A stretch of DNA of 64,000 bases from Hippophae tibetana (lineage: Eukaryota; Streptophyta; Magnoliopsida; Rosales; Elaeagnaceae), in the NCBI GenBank assembly GCA_037013495.1, contig CM072810.1:109499898-109563897 (forward strand). The letters are read 5' to 3'. The notes under the pieces were generated by a model. That model worked only from the letters and a program-made list of their open reading frames with translations, did no database searches and was not told the origin of the DNA. This document shows, one piece after another, positions 25,401 through 38,200 of this stretch; positions within the stretch are counted from its first letter, which is position 1; each line of letters opens with the position of its first letter. A program made the position numbers and the translations under genes.

Positions 25401-26860
25401 AATGTTTTAAAAACATTAATTAATGTTTGAAAAAAAAAATTATTTAATAAATAGTTACCAATATATATATATATATATATATATATCCCTAATTTTATTA
25501 TAAGTTTTATTCCAATTCTCAAACCGTATAACTTTAATTTGAAAATCCTATTACATACATCTTAGGGAAAAATAAAAAATAAAAAAAAATCTAGCACTTA
25601 CATACGTGACTCATTTATTTGTTTTATTGTCTCTCGAATTTTAACATTTTCTGATACATTTCCGGACAAGGAACATGCTAGATAATCTTCGGGTGAGAAA
25701 AATTAGAAAGTAACTACTATTTACTATTACTTAGGAGGACTTTCTTTTTCCTAATTATTAGTAATAAAGCGCCTAAATATATATAAATTAATTAATATAA
25801 CATTTAATTATCGACCATAAAAATTATATTTATTAATGTATCCGGACAAAAAATATAAATTATTCAATAAAGCATATTTTGTATTTGTGTAATAAAAAAG
25901 AGCTTAAGTTTCAGCATCTTGTTTATGTGTGATTGTGAGTAATTAATTTTATTGGAAAAAAAAATTGAAAAAATTATTTTAGTATTTTAATAGTATCTTA
26001 TTTAATATATATATATATATGTATAATATATTTAAAATTAAATATATGAATTAGTTGTTAGAAAATATGAATGTATATATTATTTAGTAAATAAGAGTTA
26101 TGAAAGTTAAAAAAAATAAAAAAATACTAAATATATGATCCTCTTTTTTATTATAGAAATATTTACATGCATATATTCCCAAGAATTCCTTGTTGGCTAG
26201 ACGCTGGACACCTCCCTTTTTTCTTCTTCTTACAAATATGGGAAAAAGTAATACAAGCTTTACTATCATACCATAAAATATACATTATTTTTATAATTAT
26301 TAGATCTAACATATCAATTTTTATAATTTAAGAAAATGTGAATTTAATTCAATTACTGTTAAAGTGTTTGAGTTATGAAATTTATAAATGATTGTTGTAT
26401 GACTTGTAGCAGGTAATTGAGACGGTGATGTTTTTATAAATTTACTGCATAAATTAGATGTTAGGTACGTTGATGAATTTATTAAAATTTGATAAATTAA
26501 TATAAATTGATTAATATTTATAAATTACAAAACCTAACATCACTACTTAACAATTTTGACACTAAATTATTAATATTCCAAAATAATGAAAGTAATGCTA
26601 GCCTTCTCCTTACAAATATTGGAATATGTGGTAATTGGTAGTCATTCAATAGATATATGCATTTAACAGAATTCCTTTGATCTTCCATGATCTTCTTTGA
26701 CACAAGGTAGTGATTCTCCTTAAAACTGTCGAGAATAGATCCGATTTTTTTAAAAAGGAATCCAAGTGATAATCACAACTATTTTGCCTAATTAAATAAG
26801 AACTTCCGACGTTATTAAATTCATTCTATGATTACAAGAATGAGATTTAATTTTTATTTA
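25401..26860. other. AT-rich intergenic stretch
   Basis: (AT)n microsatellites lie at about 25461-25486 and about 26006-26021. No gene recognised. Confidence 0.6.
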
Positions 26861-27022
26861 ATGAAAAAAGTATTATATATAACTTTATTTATTGTTATAG
26901 TTTGTTTATCATCAATTCTTTCACAAAGATCAAAGAAAGGATATGGGACAACATATTATTTGAGGAAAATTCTTGCAGCACCACTTAATGACATCTCTAT
27001 ACCATATATGTCATGTATCTAA
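26861..27022 (+). CDS. Small ORF, possible secreted peptide (unassigned)
   Basis: A 53-residue reading frame starts at the ATG at 26861; a longer in-frame start exists at 26828. It begins with a short basic head and a hydrophobic core (MKKVLYITLFIVIVCLSS), which looks like a signal peptide or a single membrane anchor. A basic patch (RSKKGYG) and a short tail ending in a single Cys follow. I do not recognise a peptide-hormone family: it lacks the RALF, CLE, CEP and PSK signatures. The surroundings are AT-rich with no clear promoter, and an open frame of this length can occur by chance, so this is only a candidate. Confidence 0.2.
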   Translation: MKKVLYITLFIVIVCLSSILSQRSKKGYGTTYYLRKILAAPLNDISIPYMSCI

Positions 27023-27323
27023 TGACTCTGGAGTATTTTAATTAATTTTATTAATGATTAGATGTGCTTAGTGATATTGTTACCTTAATCTCACTATATA
27101 GAATTATTCTATGTATGGTCTAACACTCACCGAAGTATATGCATATATTTTCTAGATCCAAACACTTTATAAGAAAAAAAATAGTACTATTTTAAGGATT
27201 GCAACTTAATATCATTAAGTTTATTTGAACATATTTAATATTTAAGTTTGAGTCTTAGCCACAAGTGTGTAAGTTGAGTTGCATAAAAAAAATTCAAACA
27301 AAAACCAAAATTTAAAAATTCTC

Positions 27324-27365
<42 letters not shown>

Positions 27366-27553
27366 AATTTAAAGTGTAATATTGCAAAGTAATGGTAAAT
27401 ACAAACTCAAAATTAAGGATTGGAGTGGTCATACTCCCACACTATTTACCAACCTTCCATCCATTAATACAATTTAAACCAAAATTTAAAAATCCTACAA
27501 ATGGTACTAATTGATTCGTAACATCATATTACAAGACAATCTATAATCTCTTA
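27023..27553. other. AT-rich intergenic stretch with an (AT)n microsatellite
   Basis: (AT)n at about 27328-27362. Nothing else recognised. Confidence 0.6.
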
Positions 27554-28380
27554 GGTGATGTTTGATTGGAGGGAATAAAAAGGAATCAGAATTAATTTCT
27601 TGTATTTGTGTGTTTGGTTGGGCGGAATGGAGGATACAGAATGAAATCGATTACTATAGGAAAATGAATCACAATTCCTTCTCCCACCTTTAGGAATCAT
27701 GATTCCATTTCCATCTCAATTTTTTTTCCAATTTTACCCTCACCCCAAATATAACCCTAAACTCAAATCCCAAATCCCCAAACCCAAAACCCAAAACCCT
27801 AAATCCAAATCCTAAAATCCAAAACCAAAAATCAAAAACCAAAAACCCTAAAACCTAAATCCCAAAACCCTAAATCCTAAATCCTAAACCCCAAAACCCT
27901 AAAATCTAAATCCTGAAACCCTAAACCCTAAACCCTAAACCTCAAATTCCAAATCCTAAAACCCTAAATCCAAAATCCCAAATTCTAAAACCCTAAACCC
28001 ATTTTAGAAAAATAATAATTTTAACCCTAAATCTTAACCCACAACTATAACCCTAAACCCTAAATCCTAAATCCTAAATCCCTAAACCCTAAATCTTAAA
28101 TCCTAAACTTCAAAATCCTAAACCCTATTTAGAAAAATAATTATTTTAATAATGTATTTTATTTGACGAAAAAATAGTAATTAAATGATATTATTTGAAC
28201 TTTACTGAATGTATAAGGTAATTTACACTTTTTTTTTTCATTTCATTCTAGTGGCAAACCAAACACTGTAATCTCGATTTTGAGCTTGATTTCAATTATC
28301 AAACCAAACAACATTGTTTCATTTTCATTTCATTCTGATTTCAATTCTGATTCTATATTTTACAAAGAATAAGAATAATC
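27554..28380 (-). mobile_element. Second Tourist-like telomere-motif element, inverted
   Basis: It begins GGTGATGTTTGATTGGAGGGAATAAA and is flanked by TTA on both sides (27551-27553 and 28381-28383). The right part, read on the minus strand (AGAATCAGAATTGAAATC... then TTGTTTGGTTTGATAATTG, and AGATTACAGTGTTTGGTTTGCC), aligns with the left part of the element at 7456-8643. The middle (about 27765-28125) is a degenerate CCCTAAA array with the same TTTTAGAAAAATAATAATTTTAA interruption. The outermost dozen bases of the right end no longer match the left terminus well. No coding sequence. Confidence 0.72.
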
Positions 28381-28383
28381 TTA

Positions 28384-28949
28384 TACCATCCCATTTCAAA
28401 AACTTAAGGGATATAAAAATGCATAAAACGTAATTAATACAGAGCATATTTGTCTAAAACTATTACAGTACATGCCTAAATTGAATGGTCAATCCTTGCA
28501 ACATGATTGTGAAATGATAAGTTTTTCTTCAATCCATTTCAGCGGCAACGCATGTCAACTTCATTAAAGTGGGATGTTTCTCACATGTCAAATTTTTATT
28601 TTCACTAAACATATTTAATAATCATTTCAATTTTCACTTTATAATTCTTTAGTTTTAGAATTAAATTTTTAATTGTAAATTTTTTTGAAAAAAAAAATTC
28701 TTTTGATAAACTATATTTAGTTTCATTTATAAAAAGTAAATTAAAATTTAGATATTTCTTGTTTAATAATCAATTTTTAAACTCTAAAATTCAATTTCAA
28801 ACTTATTTTTGATAATTGTTTTTATTAAATTTTACCTTTCTAATCATTTTTGTGTAATATAAGTATGATTGAGTATAGAAGAAAAAATATCGTATAGGTC
28901 CATTTTTTTTTTCCAAAAAGTGCACTTTAGTTGAAATAATGTCAATTAT
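28384..28949. other. AT-rich intergenic stretch
   Basis: No recognisable feature. Confidence 0.55.
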
Positions 28950-30770
28950 ATTCCCAAGTTTTAAAGTAATAACAAAAATACTCCTAAGATTTTAAAAATA
29001 TTATAAATACCCTTAAACTTAACAAAGTTAAAGTTAACAAGAGTGAATAGTAAATTTTTGTACATAAATGAAACACATAAAGAACTCATAAAAGAAATAA
29101 AAGAACATAGTTATAACAAGAAATTACAACAAGATATAAATAAGGGATTTACAGAATTAAGAATGAATGTAAATAATATACATAGGGACAATAAAATTAT
29201 AGGTTACAAGTTTGATCTATTTGTATGATTAAAAGAATAACCATCTAGGAGATGAGATGCATTGATATCTAAGAATAAGAAAAGAAAGAATAAGAAAAAA
29301 CACAAAGATAAAGAAAAAACTATAATCCCACTTTAATGAAATATAAAAAAGAATTAGAAGGAAATTTTACAAACTCTGAGAATAGGGACATAGAAAAATT
29401 AGTTAGTTTGGTAACCCTAATAGATGAAGAGCTAAGAAGACATTATGATGAAAAATTTGGTAAAAACAAAGAGAAAGATGATATGATAATAATCAGTAAA
29501 ACTATTTTTGAACTATAAAATATAATCCCAAAAAATCATATGAAACCAATTTTCATTATAAGTTTCTTATCAAAAGGGAATATCTGATCCATATAGAAAA
29601 GAAAGAAATAAGGAAATGTTAGAAGAACCTAACCTTGCTTGTAGAAGGAAACAACAACTAAAAATGGAAGATTGATTTTATTGAAAAACTAGAGATAGTA
29701 TCCCATCAGAATTCAAATTTCATAAAAATTATGGATCTGATATTTTAGATTTAGATTGTATAAAAGACAGGAAATTTTTTTTAAATGAATAGTCTAAGGG
29801 TATGAGTGTAATCATACAAACTTCTTTAACCACACAATCAAACCCTTCAAATTGTAGAGTATTAATAGCTCAAAAATAACAAAAAATGTTAAAATTTGGT
29901 TTACAAATTTAACATAACAACAACATTTATAAATACAGGAGAATGCTCATGCAGGTAGGAAATATTTAGATACTATAGTAAATGAAATATATAAGAAATT
30001 TAGTAGAGAAGACAACAATAGACATATCATTGAATTTAGTAAAAATAAAATTAAGGAAGCCAAATGAAATTTAATGAATATGAAAATATGTAACATGTGT
30101 TTTATAGATTTCTTTATTTGTAAATATAAAATTTATTATCATAAGTTAAAGTCCTCCATGTAAGAAACTTATGAGAAAATATTTTTTGAAAAATTACCTA
30201 GAATATTATATAAAATCCTAACAAAAGGATGGAATAAAAGATATAGAGAAACTATACCATATGCTTTAAGAGGAAAAATAAAAAGTCTTAAAAATTAGAT
30301 AATCAATAAATGTTAAGAAATACATGAATTAATATAAACAAATAAGAGAAAATAATAAAATCTATTGTGATACAAGAGATTTTAGAATGTTAGAAAAATA
30401 TAGATGTAAAATAAAATCTTACAAATAAAATTATAAAAAAAATATAAAAAATACAAAACATTCAAAAGATATAAATTTAGAAAACAAGACTTTAAAAAAG
30501 ATAAGAGAAAGTATAATAAAAAACCATATAAAAAAGGCATTTTAGGAGAAAAATGTATAAACTACTAGAAAATAAAAATTATTTCTTATTAAGAAGAAAG
30601 AAGTGTAGATGTTGGATCTACAATAAAGAAGGACGTAGAACTAATAGAGAAATTGGATATAAATGATATTTATAGTATTTATCTATTAGAAGAAATAACT
30701 GATTCATACTATGAATACTCTTCATCAAACAATGAATGATTTATATAGTATTACAAATCCAAACTAGTAG
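28950..30770 (+). other. Caulimovirid-like endogenous pararetrovirus fossil, copy B
   Basis: Related to 14700-16540 along its length. The shared order is: a lysine-rich coiled area (two short open stretches at 29043-29228 and 29336-29518, the latter with DIEKLVSLVTLIDEELRRHY), then FHKNYGSDILDLDCI (about 29715-29760), then MSVIIQTS, then a capsid-like stretch, and finally the acidic tail with a SSNNE-type end near 30740. No movement protein or reverse transcriptase is seen here. Many interruptions; old. The hAT-like MITE starts 36 bp beyond its right edge. Family call as for copy A. Confidence 0.5.
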
Positions 30771-30805
30771 TGGATGTTGACTTAAACTGTATTTGACACT
30801 ATAAT

Positions 30806-31301
30806 TAGGGTTGTTCATCGGATCGAAACCGTTAATTTTATACTCATTCGATCCGATCCGACCATCCGCTCGGATTGAAACATCCTAATCCGCAACTGAT
30901 TCGATCACTTTTCACATCCGCTCAATCTGATCCGTAAACTATTCAGATGACATCTGATCAATCCGACCAATAAACTTAATTAACTCTATTTTTTGTATTT
31001 TTAAATAATTTTTTTAAAAATTTCACATAAATCATAACATAAAATTATTTTCCTTAAAAAAACATTAAAAAATTAAATAAATATATATTAATTATATATA
31101 TATATATATATAATTTAATAAATATATAATTAATTTCGGTCGGATCGGATCGAATCAGATGAATCATAGTGAAATCCGTCATCTGATCCGCACTTAACGG
31201 ATGGAAAAAAAATTCATCCGATCTGACCATCAGATTAGATGAAAATCAATGGATCGGATTGATCAAATTGATCGGATGATCGGATTTTTTGCACACCTCT
31301 A
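30806..31301. mobile_element. hAT-like MITE with GGATCGGAT subterminal repeats
   Basis: The left end is TAGGGTTGTTCATCGGATC and the right end GATCGGATTTTTTGCACACCTCTA, whose reverse complement begins TAGAGGTGTGCA; the two form an imperfect inverted repeat. The flanks ACTATAAT (30798-30805) and ACTTTAAT (31302-31309) match at 7 of 8 positions, as expected for an old 8-bp hAT target duplication. Both arms are crowded with GATCCGATCCG motifs. (TA)n lies at about 31092-31112. No coding sequence. Confidence 0.72.
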
Positions 31302-32164
31302 ACTTTAATTAACCTGTTGAAATTTTAATTCTAAAATTATATGTTTTGATTTTTCTTTCATCAAAAATTAAAAATATTTTTAATTTTTGAAATGTAAGAA
31401 AAATATAAAAATAAATTAAATATCAATTTAAATATTTTTTTTTATTATAAAATTATTTTGATAGGAAACAAAATTACATAAAACAAGTTAAATATTATTT
31501 AAAATGTAAATTATTTTATTAAAATATTTTTCATTAATTTTATCTAATTATATTATATAATTTATCATCAAAAATTATATAAAATAAATATAACATAATT
31601 CAATCCAATATCATTATATTTCACATATTCAATACCACACACCAACTGCTTCGGTCGGTTAACTAGGATGCACCATAATATGGCATCCGAATCGGACCAC
31701 TTTCATGGCTTGTCAATGTCTCTATGCACTCATAATCTATTAGATTTTGTGGTTATCTTTTGCTCCATCTCTCTCTGTTTTAGCTAAAATTATTCTATAT
31801 GTAAATTTACTTTTCTTTATTTAAAACCGCTATATATTTGTCTCTAATAAAATAATATCAAGTACACATTCTTGTTTGAGAGCTTTTGTCTCTCTTTATT
31901 TACTGGTAAATCAATTTATATTGAAAAAATTGAAACTAATGTTATGTCAATGTCTATTTGAATCATATCATTGCACAATAATATAATTGGCAGGAGCATT
32001 TATCATTGGATGGACATATAGGAACCCCTTCAAAATTAATGTTTTTATCTTGCTTCAAAGTTGTTTATTTCTTGTATAAAGGTACCTTATTCATGGCCAT
32101 TGATCCTCAAATTCTTAAGTGATATTCAATTAATATATTAATTTTTAAAATTTTACAATTTCAA
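31302..32164. other. AT-rich intergenic stretch
   Basis: No gene or repeat structure recognised. Confidence 0.55.
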
Positions 32165-33450
32165 TCAAAAATAGACAATAAGTATGCAAACATCATTGGT
32201 AGCTTACGTTATGTCATTTTCTACATTATATCATAAATAACTTATGTTATGAGACTACTAAGTAAGTTTGCCAATAAACTTAGTATAAATCATTGGAATG
32301 TAATTGAAATGGTCATAAGATACCTTAAGATAATTATGAACTTTTGATTACATTATAAAAAATTTCCTGCTATTTTAGAAGGATATAACGATATTGATTG
32401 GAACACTCTAAAATAACTAACGATTATATATTTAGCATTGTTGGTGGAACTGTTTCTTAAAAGTCTAAGAAACAAACAATAATGGCTCAATCTATGATGG
32501 AGTCTAAAATTATAACACTAACTATTGCTAGTGAAGAAGCAGGCTAGTAAGGAAGTCTATTAGGTGAGATCCCTTTATGAGAAAGACTGATAACAAGTCA
32601 TGAAGTGATATAAGATGTATAATGATATTATGTTTTATATTATTATAAGCATAAAATTTTGAAGCGGCATAAATGATGAGTTAATCATTAATTATTAATG
32701 AGTTATATATTCTATGTGAAGTGAAGTACATAACTACAAGAATACTCTTGATAGACTTACTTATGTGAATGTGAAAGTATGGCCGTTTCTTATGAAATTT
32801 TTGGGCAAACTTTATTAGAGCATTCATTATATTGGGATACACGTCCATGAAAATAAAGCACAGGATTTTCGAACAACACCTTGAAAAAGTTGTGTGTGTA
32901 ATGTTGTTAGATATAGAGTTTAAAACTACGAGTTACTCTAGTATATTCTAAAACATAAACACTATGTAAAGGTTCACGTCGATAAACACCTTTTGTTGAT
33001 GCATAATCTTATACTTTTAATTAATCGTTTGTTCGATGAAAACTATTTTTATATAAAATTCAAGTAAGAGATTGTTAGAAATAGTGTGAATTTAAATATA
33101 AAAAAATGATGAGAATAAATGCTAAATTTTACTCTTTTAAAATTTAGTGACAATTATTTTTTGACATTTATTTTGTGATTGTTTTCTTTGTGACCATTAT
33201 TTTGTGAACATTAGCGTTCATATTTTTTCAATAATAAAAGAGGGGCATAACTCTCAATTTTTTAAGCAACATAAATATTTTAGATGTGTAGCATTATAGA
33301 CTTCATTAGTGAATTGAAGTTTTGAGATAGAAAAAATATCCTGGGTTATTTATCCTAAAAACAACGAGTCTGTGTTTTCTTGCATAAATTTTGATAGAGT
33401 CGTAAAATATTTTAAAAAAAAACGACATAATCTACGACTCAATCTTAGTA
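32165..33450 (+). mobile_element. Copia 3' end: RNase H region plus 3' LTR start (fossil)
   Basis: The plus-strand translation shows the end of reverse transcriptase (IIGSLRY, NKLSINHWNVIEMVIRYLK, about 32185-32325). RNase H wording follows (YIFSIVGGTVS, KSKKQTIMAQSMMESKIITL, about 32425-32525). A purine tract (AAGTAAGAGAT) ends at 33072, and TGTTAGAAATAGTGTG starts a 3' LTR at 33073. The outer LTR end is not clear (about 33400-33560). Nothing upstream of reverse transcriptase remains. Heavily decayed. Confidence 0.75.
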
Positions 33451-33962
33451 ATATATTTTAATATATCGATATCATTATTGTTATATTATTTTACCTAATT
33501 TTTTTGAAAGCTATTATTATTAAATTAATAATTATGATATTTAGTGGAGTTCGTTTCATAAGCCGCATCAAATTTACAATTATTACATATATGAAGCGAA
33601 AAAAATTGATGATAAATGGAAGAAGAAAAGAAGAAAAGAGTGAATCACAACACGTAGAGAGATAGTACGGAGATAAGAAAGCCTATCTATGGTAATGAGT
33701 CAGCCACCTCAAACACGCCGTCAATTTTACAGGATTCAGTATTTTAGTTATTCGTATTTAAAAAAGAGTAAGTATCAACATTAGATTTAATATTAAAATA
33801 AAAATGTGAAGTAATTTTGAGATCACGATGTCAATCATATTTTGACTTAAAAAGCATTTTTGTTAAAATGTATTCATTTGTTTCCATATTTTCATAGCTG
33901 TATATTTTGCTACTAAAAGTTAAAATTTAAACAATAAATAAAAAATATTAAGAATTTTCATC
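33451..33962. other. AT-rich intergenic stretch
   Basis: Nothing supported. Confidence 0.5.
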
Positions 33963-33970
33963 ATATGCCG

Positions 33971-34240
33971 TAGGGGTGTCCACCGATCCGGTCCGATCCG
34001 ATTTTGGTTAAAAAAAATTAACCGGATCAGATTGTTTAATTAATAAAACCGTTCGATTTAGTTCGGTTTTCGATTTGATTTGATTTTTTAACACATTTAA
34101 TGAGAAATAATACGAAAATTTTAATATATTATTAAACCGGACCGGATTGGACCGTTTGATTTATAAAACCGTTCAATCCGATCCGATTCAGTCCGATTTT
34201 ACGATTTTGTCTAGTTCGGTCCGATTTATGGACACCCCTA
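33971..34240. mobile_element. hAT-like MITE, 270 bp
   Basis: The terminal inverted repeat TAGGGGTGTCCA / TGGACACCCCTA is perfect over 12 bp. The flanks ATATGCCG (33963-33970) and ATATGACG (34241-34248) match at 7 of 8 positions, an 8-bp hAT-type target duplication. GGTCCGATCCG and CCGGACCGGATTGGACCG motifs crowd both arms. No coding capacity. It shares end style and GATCCG-rich arms with 30806-31301. Confidence 0.82.
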
Positions 34241-34248
34241 ATATGACG

Positions 34249-34775
34249 CACATGTTATAAAATATTGAGGATAATTAAAATCTTTGTAATTATTTTTTTA
34301 TTTGTTCACCATGTATCCATAATTAAAGGGGTAAATAAAGAAAAAATAATTAAAGATAAAATAAGACAATTGTCCTCTTTATGATAAAATCTCCTTTAAT
34401 TTAATGTTTAATTTTGAATTTATAGTACCAAAAAATAAATATTAGTACCAAAAATATATCATTTTAAAAATATTAGCCTATAAATACACACTTTACACAT
34501 TTAAGACAAAAAATAAATTAGTAACGTGATACATAAAATTTATTTTTACTTATAATTTCAACGAAATTAGTTTTATGAGGTAAAAATAATATCTAAAAAC
34601 TGAAAATAAAACTAATAATTTTAAGACATGTCTTATTTTATGGACTAAGTAGTTTAAGTATAAATATTAAAACAAAATCTTATTTCAAGTAAGAGGAAAC
34701 TCTCACAGTTAAATTAAGATTTAATTACATAATATAATTCCTTTTTGATAATAATCTTTTAAAAAAATATTTTTT
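34249..34775. other. AT-rich intergenic stretch
   Basis: Nothing recognised. Confidence 0.55.
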
Positions 34776-35277
34776 TGTTGTGTATGAAACCATAAATAGC
34801 GGTATATGAATATATTAAAACGGTAAAATGATACAGAATTTATGTGGTTCGACAATTCTCCTAGGTTCACGGGAGTCAACATATATTATTTGAAGTGAGT
34901 AAGAAATATACATAATACAAATACAGATTTCCTCACTAATAATATATCTCAAGTGTTTTCCCAAACTCAAAGAAAACTCTCAAACTCACTAAGTATTTTC
35001 TCTCTTTTAGTTTTCTTATGTTCTCTCTGTTTTTATTTTTTATTTTTGCCTTGTTCTTCGATGCATAAACTCCTTCATATTTATAGATGAAGCAATGTTA
35101 TCTTTCCATAAATTGTGCCATAATTTAAGCCTTAAATTAAGCCACTAATTTCCTTAAATTATGCTACTAATTTTCTTAAATTATGTCACTAATTTTCTTA
35201 AATCATACCACAAATTAAGCGACTAATTTTCCTAAATTATACTACTAATTTGTTACTTTTAGAACCAATATTCAACA
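34776..35277 (-). repeat. 3' LTR of the copia element 34776-40058
   Basis: It matches 39632-40058; both start TGTTGTGTATG on the plus strand and end ATATTCAACA. It is longer than its partner because a TTAAATTATGCCACTAATTT-type unit is repeated more times near its end. Confidence 0.9.
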
Positions 35278-38200
35278 ATCTCCACCTTGGCAAAAAAGTT
35301 CATAACGCTGCCTCCAAATTCTTCCTAAGCGTTCTAAGCTAGAGAGATGTTAATCAAGTTCCAGCAGTGTTGAAACTTGATCCATGTAACCACCTTTGTA
35401 AGCATATCTGCAGGGTTATCTGTAGTTCCAACTTTCTGGAGTATAACACTCCCTTCATCGACGATTTCTCGAACAAAATGAAATCGAACATCGATGTGCT
35501 TGGTGCAACCATGAAGAACTTGGTTCTTTGCCAAACAAATGGCACTCTAGTTGTCATACAAATCCTCCATGTTCTTCTTAACAATACCCAAATCTTTGGT
35601 CCACCCGAGAAGCCAGGTAGCTTCTTTGAATGCTTCTATTACAGCTATATACTCTGCCTCTATAGTAGACAAAACTTCATTTGAATGCAATGTTGATGTC
35701 CAACAAACTGGTCCTCCTACTATTGTGTACATAACTAGTTATAGATCAACATTTATCCAGATCTCCAGCATAGTCAGAATCCACATATCTGACTAGGTGT
35801 TTGCCTTCAGTCTTGTCTCTCTCAAACTTCAAACCAATATCCACAGTACCATAGATGTACCGTAGAATCCACTTCACTTCTTGTCAGTGTTCTTTACTGG
35901 GATTATGCATGTACCGACTCACCATACTAACAACATGGTTAATATCAAGTCTGGTGTAAACCATTGCATACATCAAGGCACCAACGACATTTGCATTTGG
36001 AAAACGCTCAATTTGCTTCTTCTCATCGGTAATGCTTGGTGACATCAATGCACTCACCTGAAAGTGAAGAGCAAGCGGTGTACTTACTGGTTTGGTTTTT
36101 TCATCAATGTCAAACCTTTGTAGTACTTTCTTCAGATATTGAGTCTGTGTTAGACACACTGTGCTTGTAACTCTATCTCTTGTGATTTTCATCCCAAGAA
36201 TTTTCTTAACTTCTCCAAGATCTTTTATTTCAAATTCTGAACTCAACAAAACCTTTAATATGTCGATCTCTACCTTGCTCTTAGATGCAATCAAAATATC
36301 ATCAATATATAAGAGCAAATAAATGAAGGTTACGTCTTGGAGTTTCCGAAAGTATACACAGTGATCAAACTGACTGCGTGTGTACTTCTGCTATTTGATG
36401 AAGCTATCAAAGCGCTTGTACCATTGTCGCGGTGATTGCTTCAAACCATAAATTGACTTGCTCAGCTTGCAAGAACAATTCTCTCGTCCTGGAACTTTGA
36501 AGCCATCGAGTTAAGACATATAGATCTCTTCGTTCAATGTACCATGAAGAAAAAGTTGTTTTGACATTGAGTTGAGCTAAATCGAGATCAAACTATGCTA
36601 CCAAAGCCAATAGTATTCGAATAGAAGAATTTTTAACAACAGGTGAGAATACCTCATTATAGTCTATTCCTTCTTTCTGAGCATATCCTTTTGCTACCAG
36701 TCTGGCGTTGTATCTGATGTTGCCTTTACCAAGAACACCTTCCTTCTTGGCATAGACCCATTTGCAACCAATAGTTTTCTTTCCTTTGTGAAGTTGAGCC
36801 AACTCCCAAGTCTGATTTTGATGTAGAGACTTCATCTCTTCATCCATTTCCATCTTCCACTTCATACTATCAACTCTTTGCACGACTTTTCTATAAGTGC
36901 ATGTGACATCATCATCCATTATTGGAAGTGTGAATGCTACCATGTTTGTGTATCTGGTAGACTTCCTAATCTCCCTTCTCGGTCGAGTAGTGGCAATAGA
37001 TTCTGACTGTTGATTAATCGGTGATGATGGTGAGAGAACCTCCACCTCAATTGAGATCTTTTCTTAATCATCAATTTCATCTTCATCACGATCAGTAATC
37101 AATGCAATCTTTTTTGGACCTTCCGAAGTCTCAAGCATCACCTTAGAAAGAGTATTTGGACTTTCATTCACTTTCTCTGAATTTGTTTGTCTCAACATAA
37201 CAGACTCACCGAATGTGACATCTCGGCTTAAGACAATCTTTTTAAATTCACCACACCAAAGTCGAAATCCTTTAACTCCTTCCTTAAAGCCCAAGAAAAT
37301 AGTTTTCTTTGCTATAGGATCTAGTTTGGATTCACTAACATGAAAATATGCATGACATCTAAATATTCGCAATGAATCCTAATCAATAGTAGGTTGTCCA
37401 TACCATACCACTTTAGGAGTTTTTCCATGTAATGCAGTTGCAGGAAGTCTGTTGACTATATGAGTTGCATATGACAAAGTCTCAGCCCAAAATGTCTTGT
37501 TTAATTTGGATTGAGATAGCATACATTGAACTTTCTCAACCAAAGTACGATTCATTCTTTCTGCAACTCCATTTTGTTGTGGTGTACGAGGAGCTAAAAA
37601 AATGTCTGATTATCCCTTCATCTTGACAAACTTTGAAAAATGGATCTGATTCGTACTCACTACTATTATCATATCTGAGCCTCTTAATTTTCATGCATGT
37701 CTGAGTCTCGATCATTCTCTTCCATTTAAGAAAGATATCTAGAACTTCATCTTTGTGACGCATGGTGTATATCCAAACATATCTAGAAAAATCATCAATA
37801 AAGTCACAAAACAACGTTTACCTTCAAGTCAAGCATTCTTGGAAGGTCACCTGACATCCGTGTGAATATAATCAAGAGATCCCTTAGTAAGATTAATAGA
37901 AGTGCCAAACTTGACTCTTGTTTGTTTTCCCATTACACAATGCTCACAGAAATCAAACTTTCCAGTTTTGACACCTTTCAAAAAACCTTGCTTCATTAAG
38001 CCTTGCAAAGCCTTTTCACCGACAGGCGGGAAGAATTATTTGTCTTTTCTTCAGAACTACTTGAGACAGCTGCTCTTTTTGTAACTGTACTCCCATCTAG
38101 GAAATACAAGTTCGCCTTCTATGTACCCTTCATCGCTACAAATGCACCTCATACAAATTTCAAGACTCCATTTTCCAATGTTACCTTGTAACCATCAGAA

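Noticed and set aside
29043-29518. Two short open frames as host genes
   Set aside because: They have a close relative in fossil A and lie in the coiled, lysine-rich part of the viral-like sequence.
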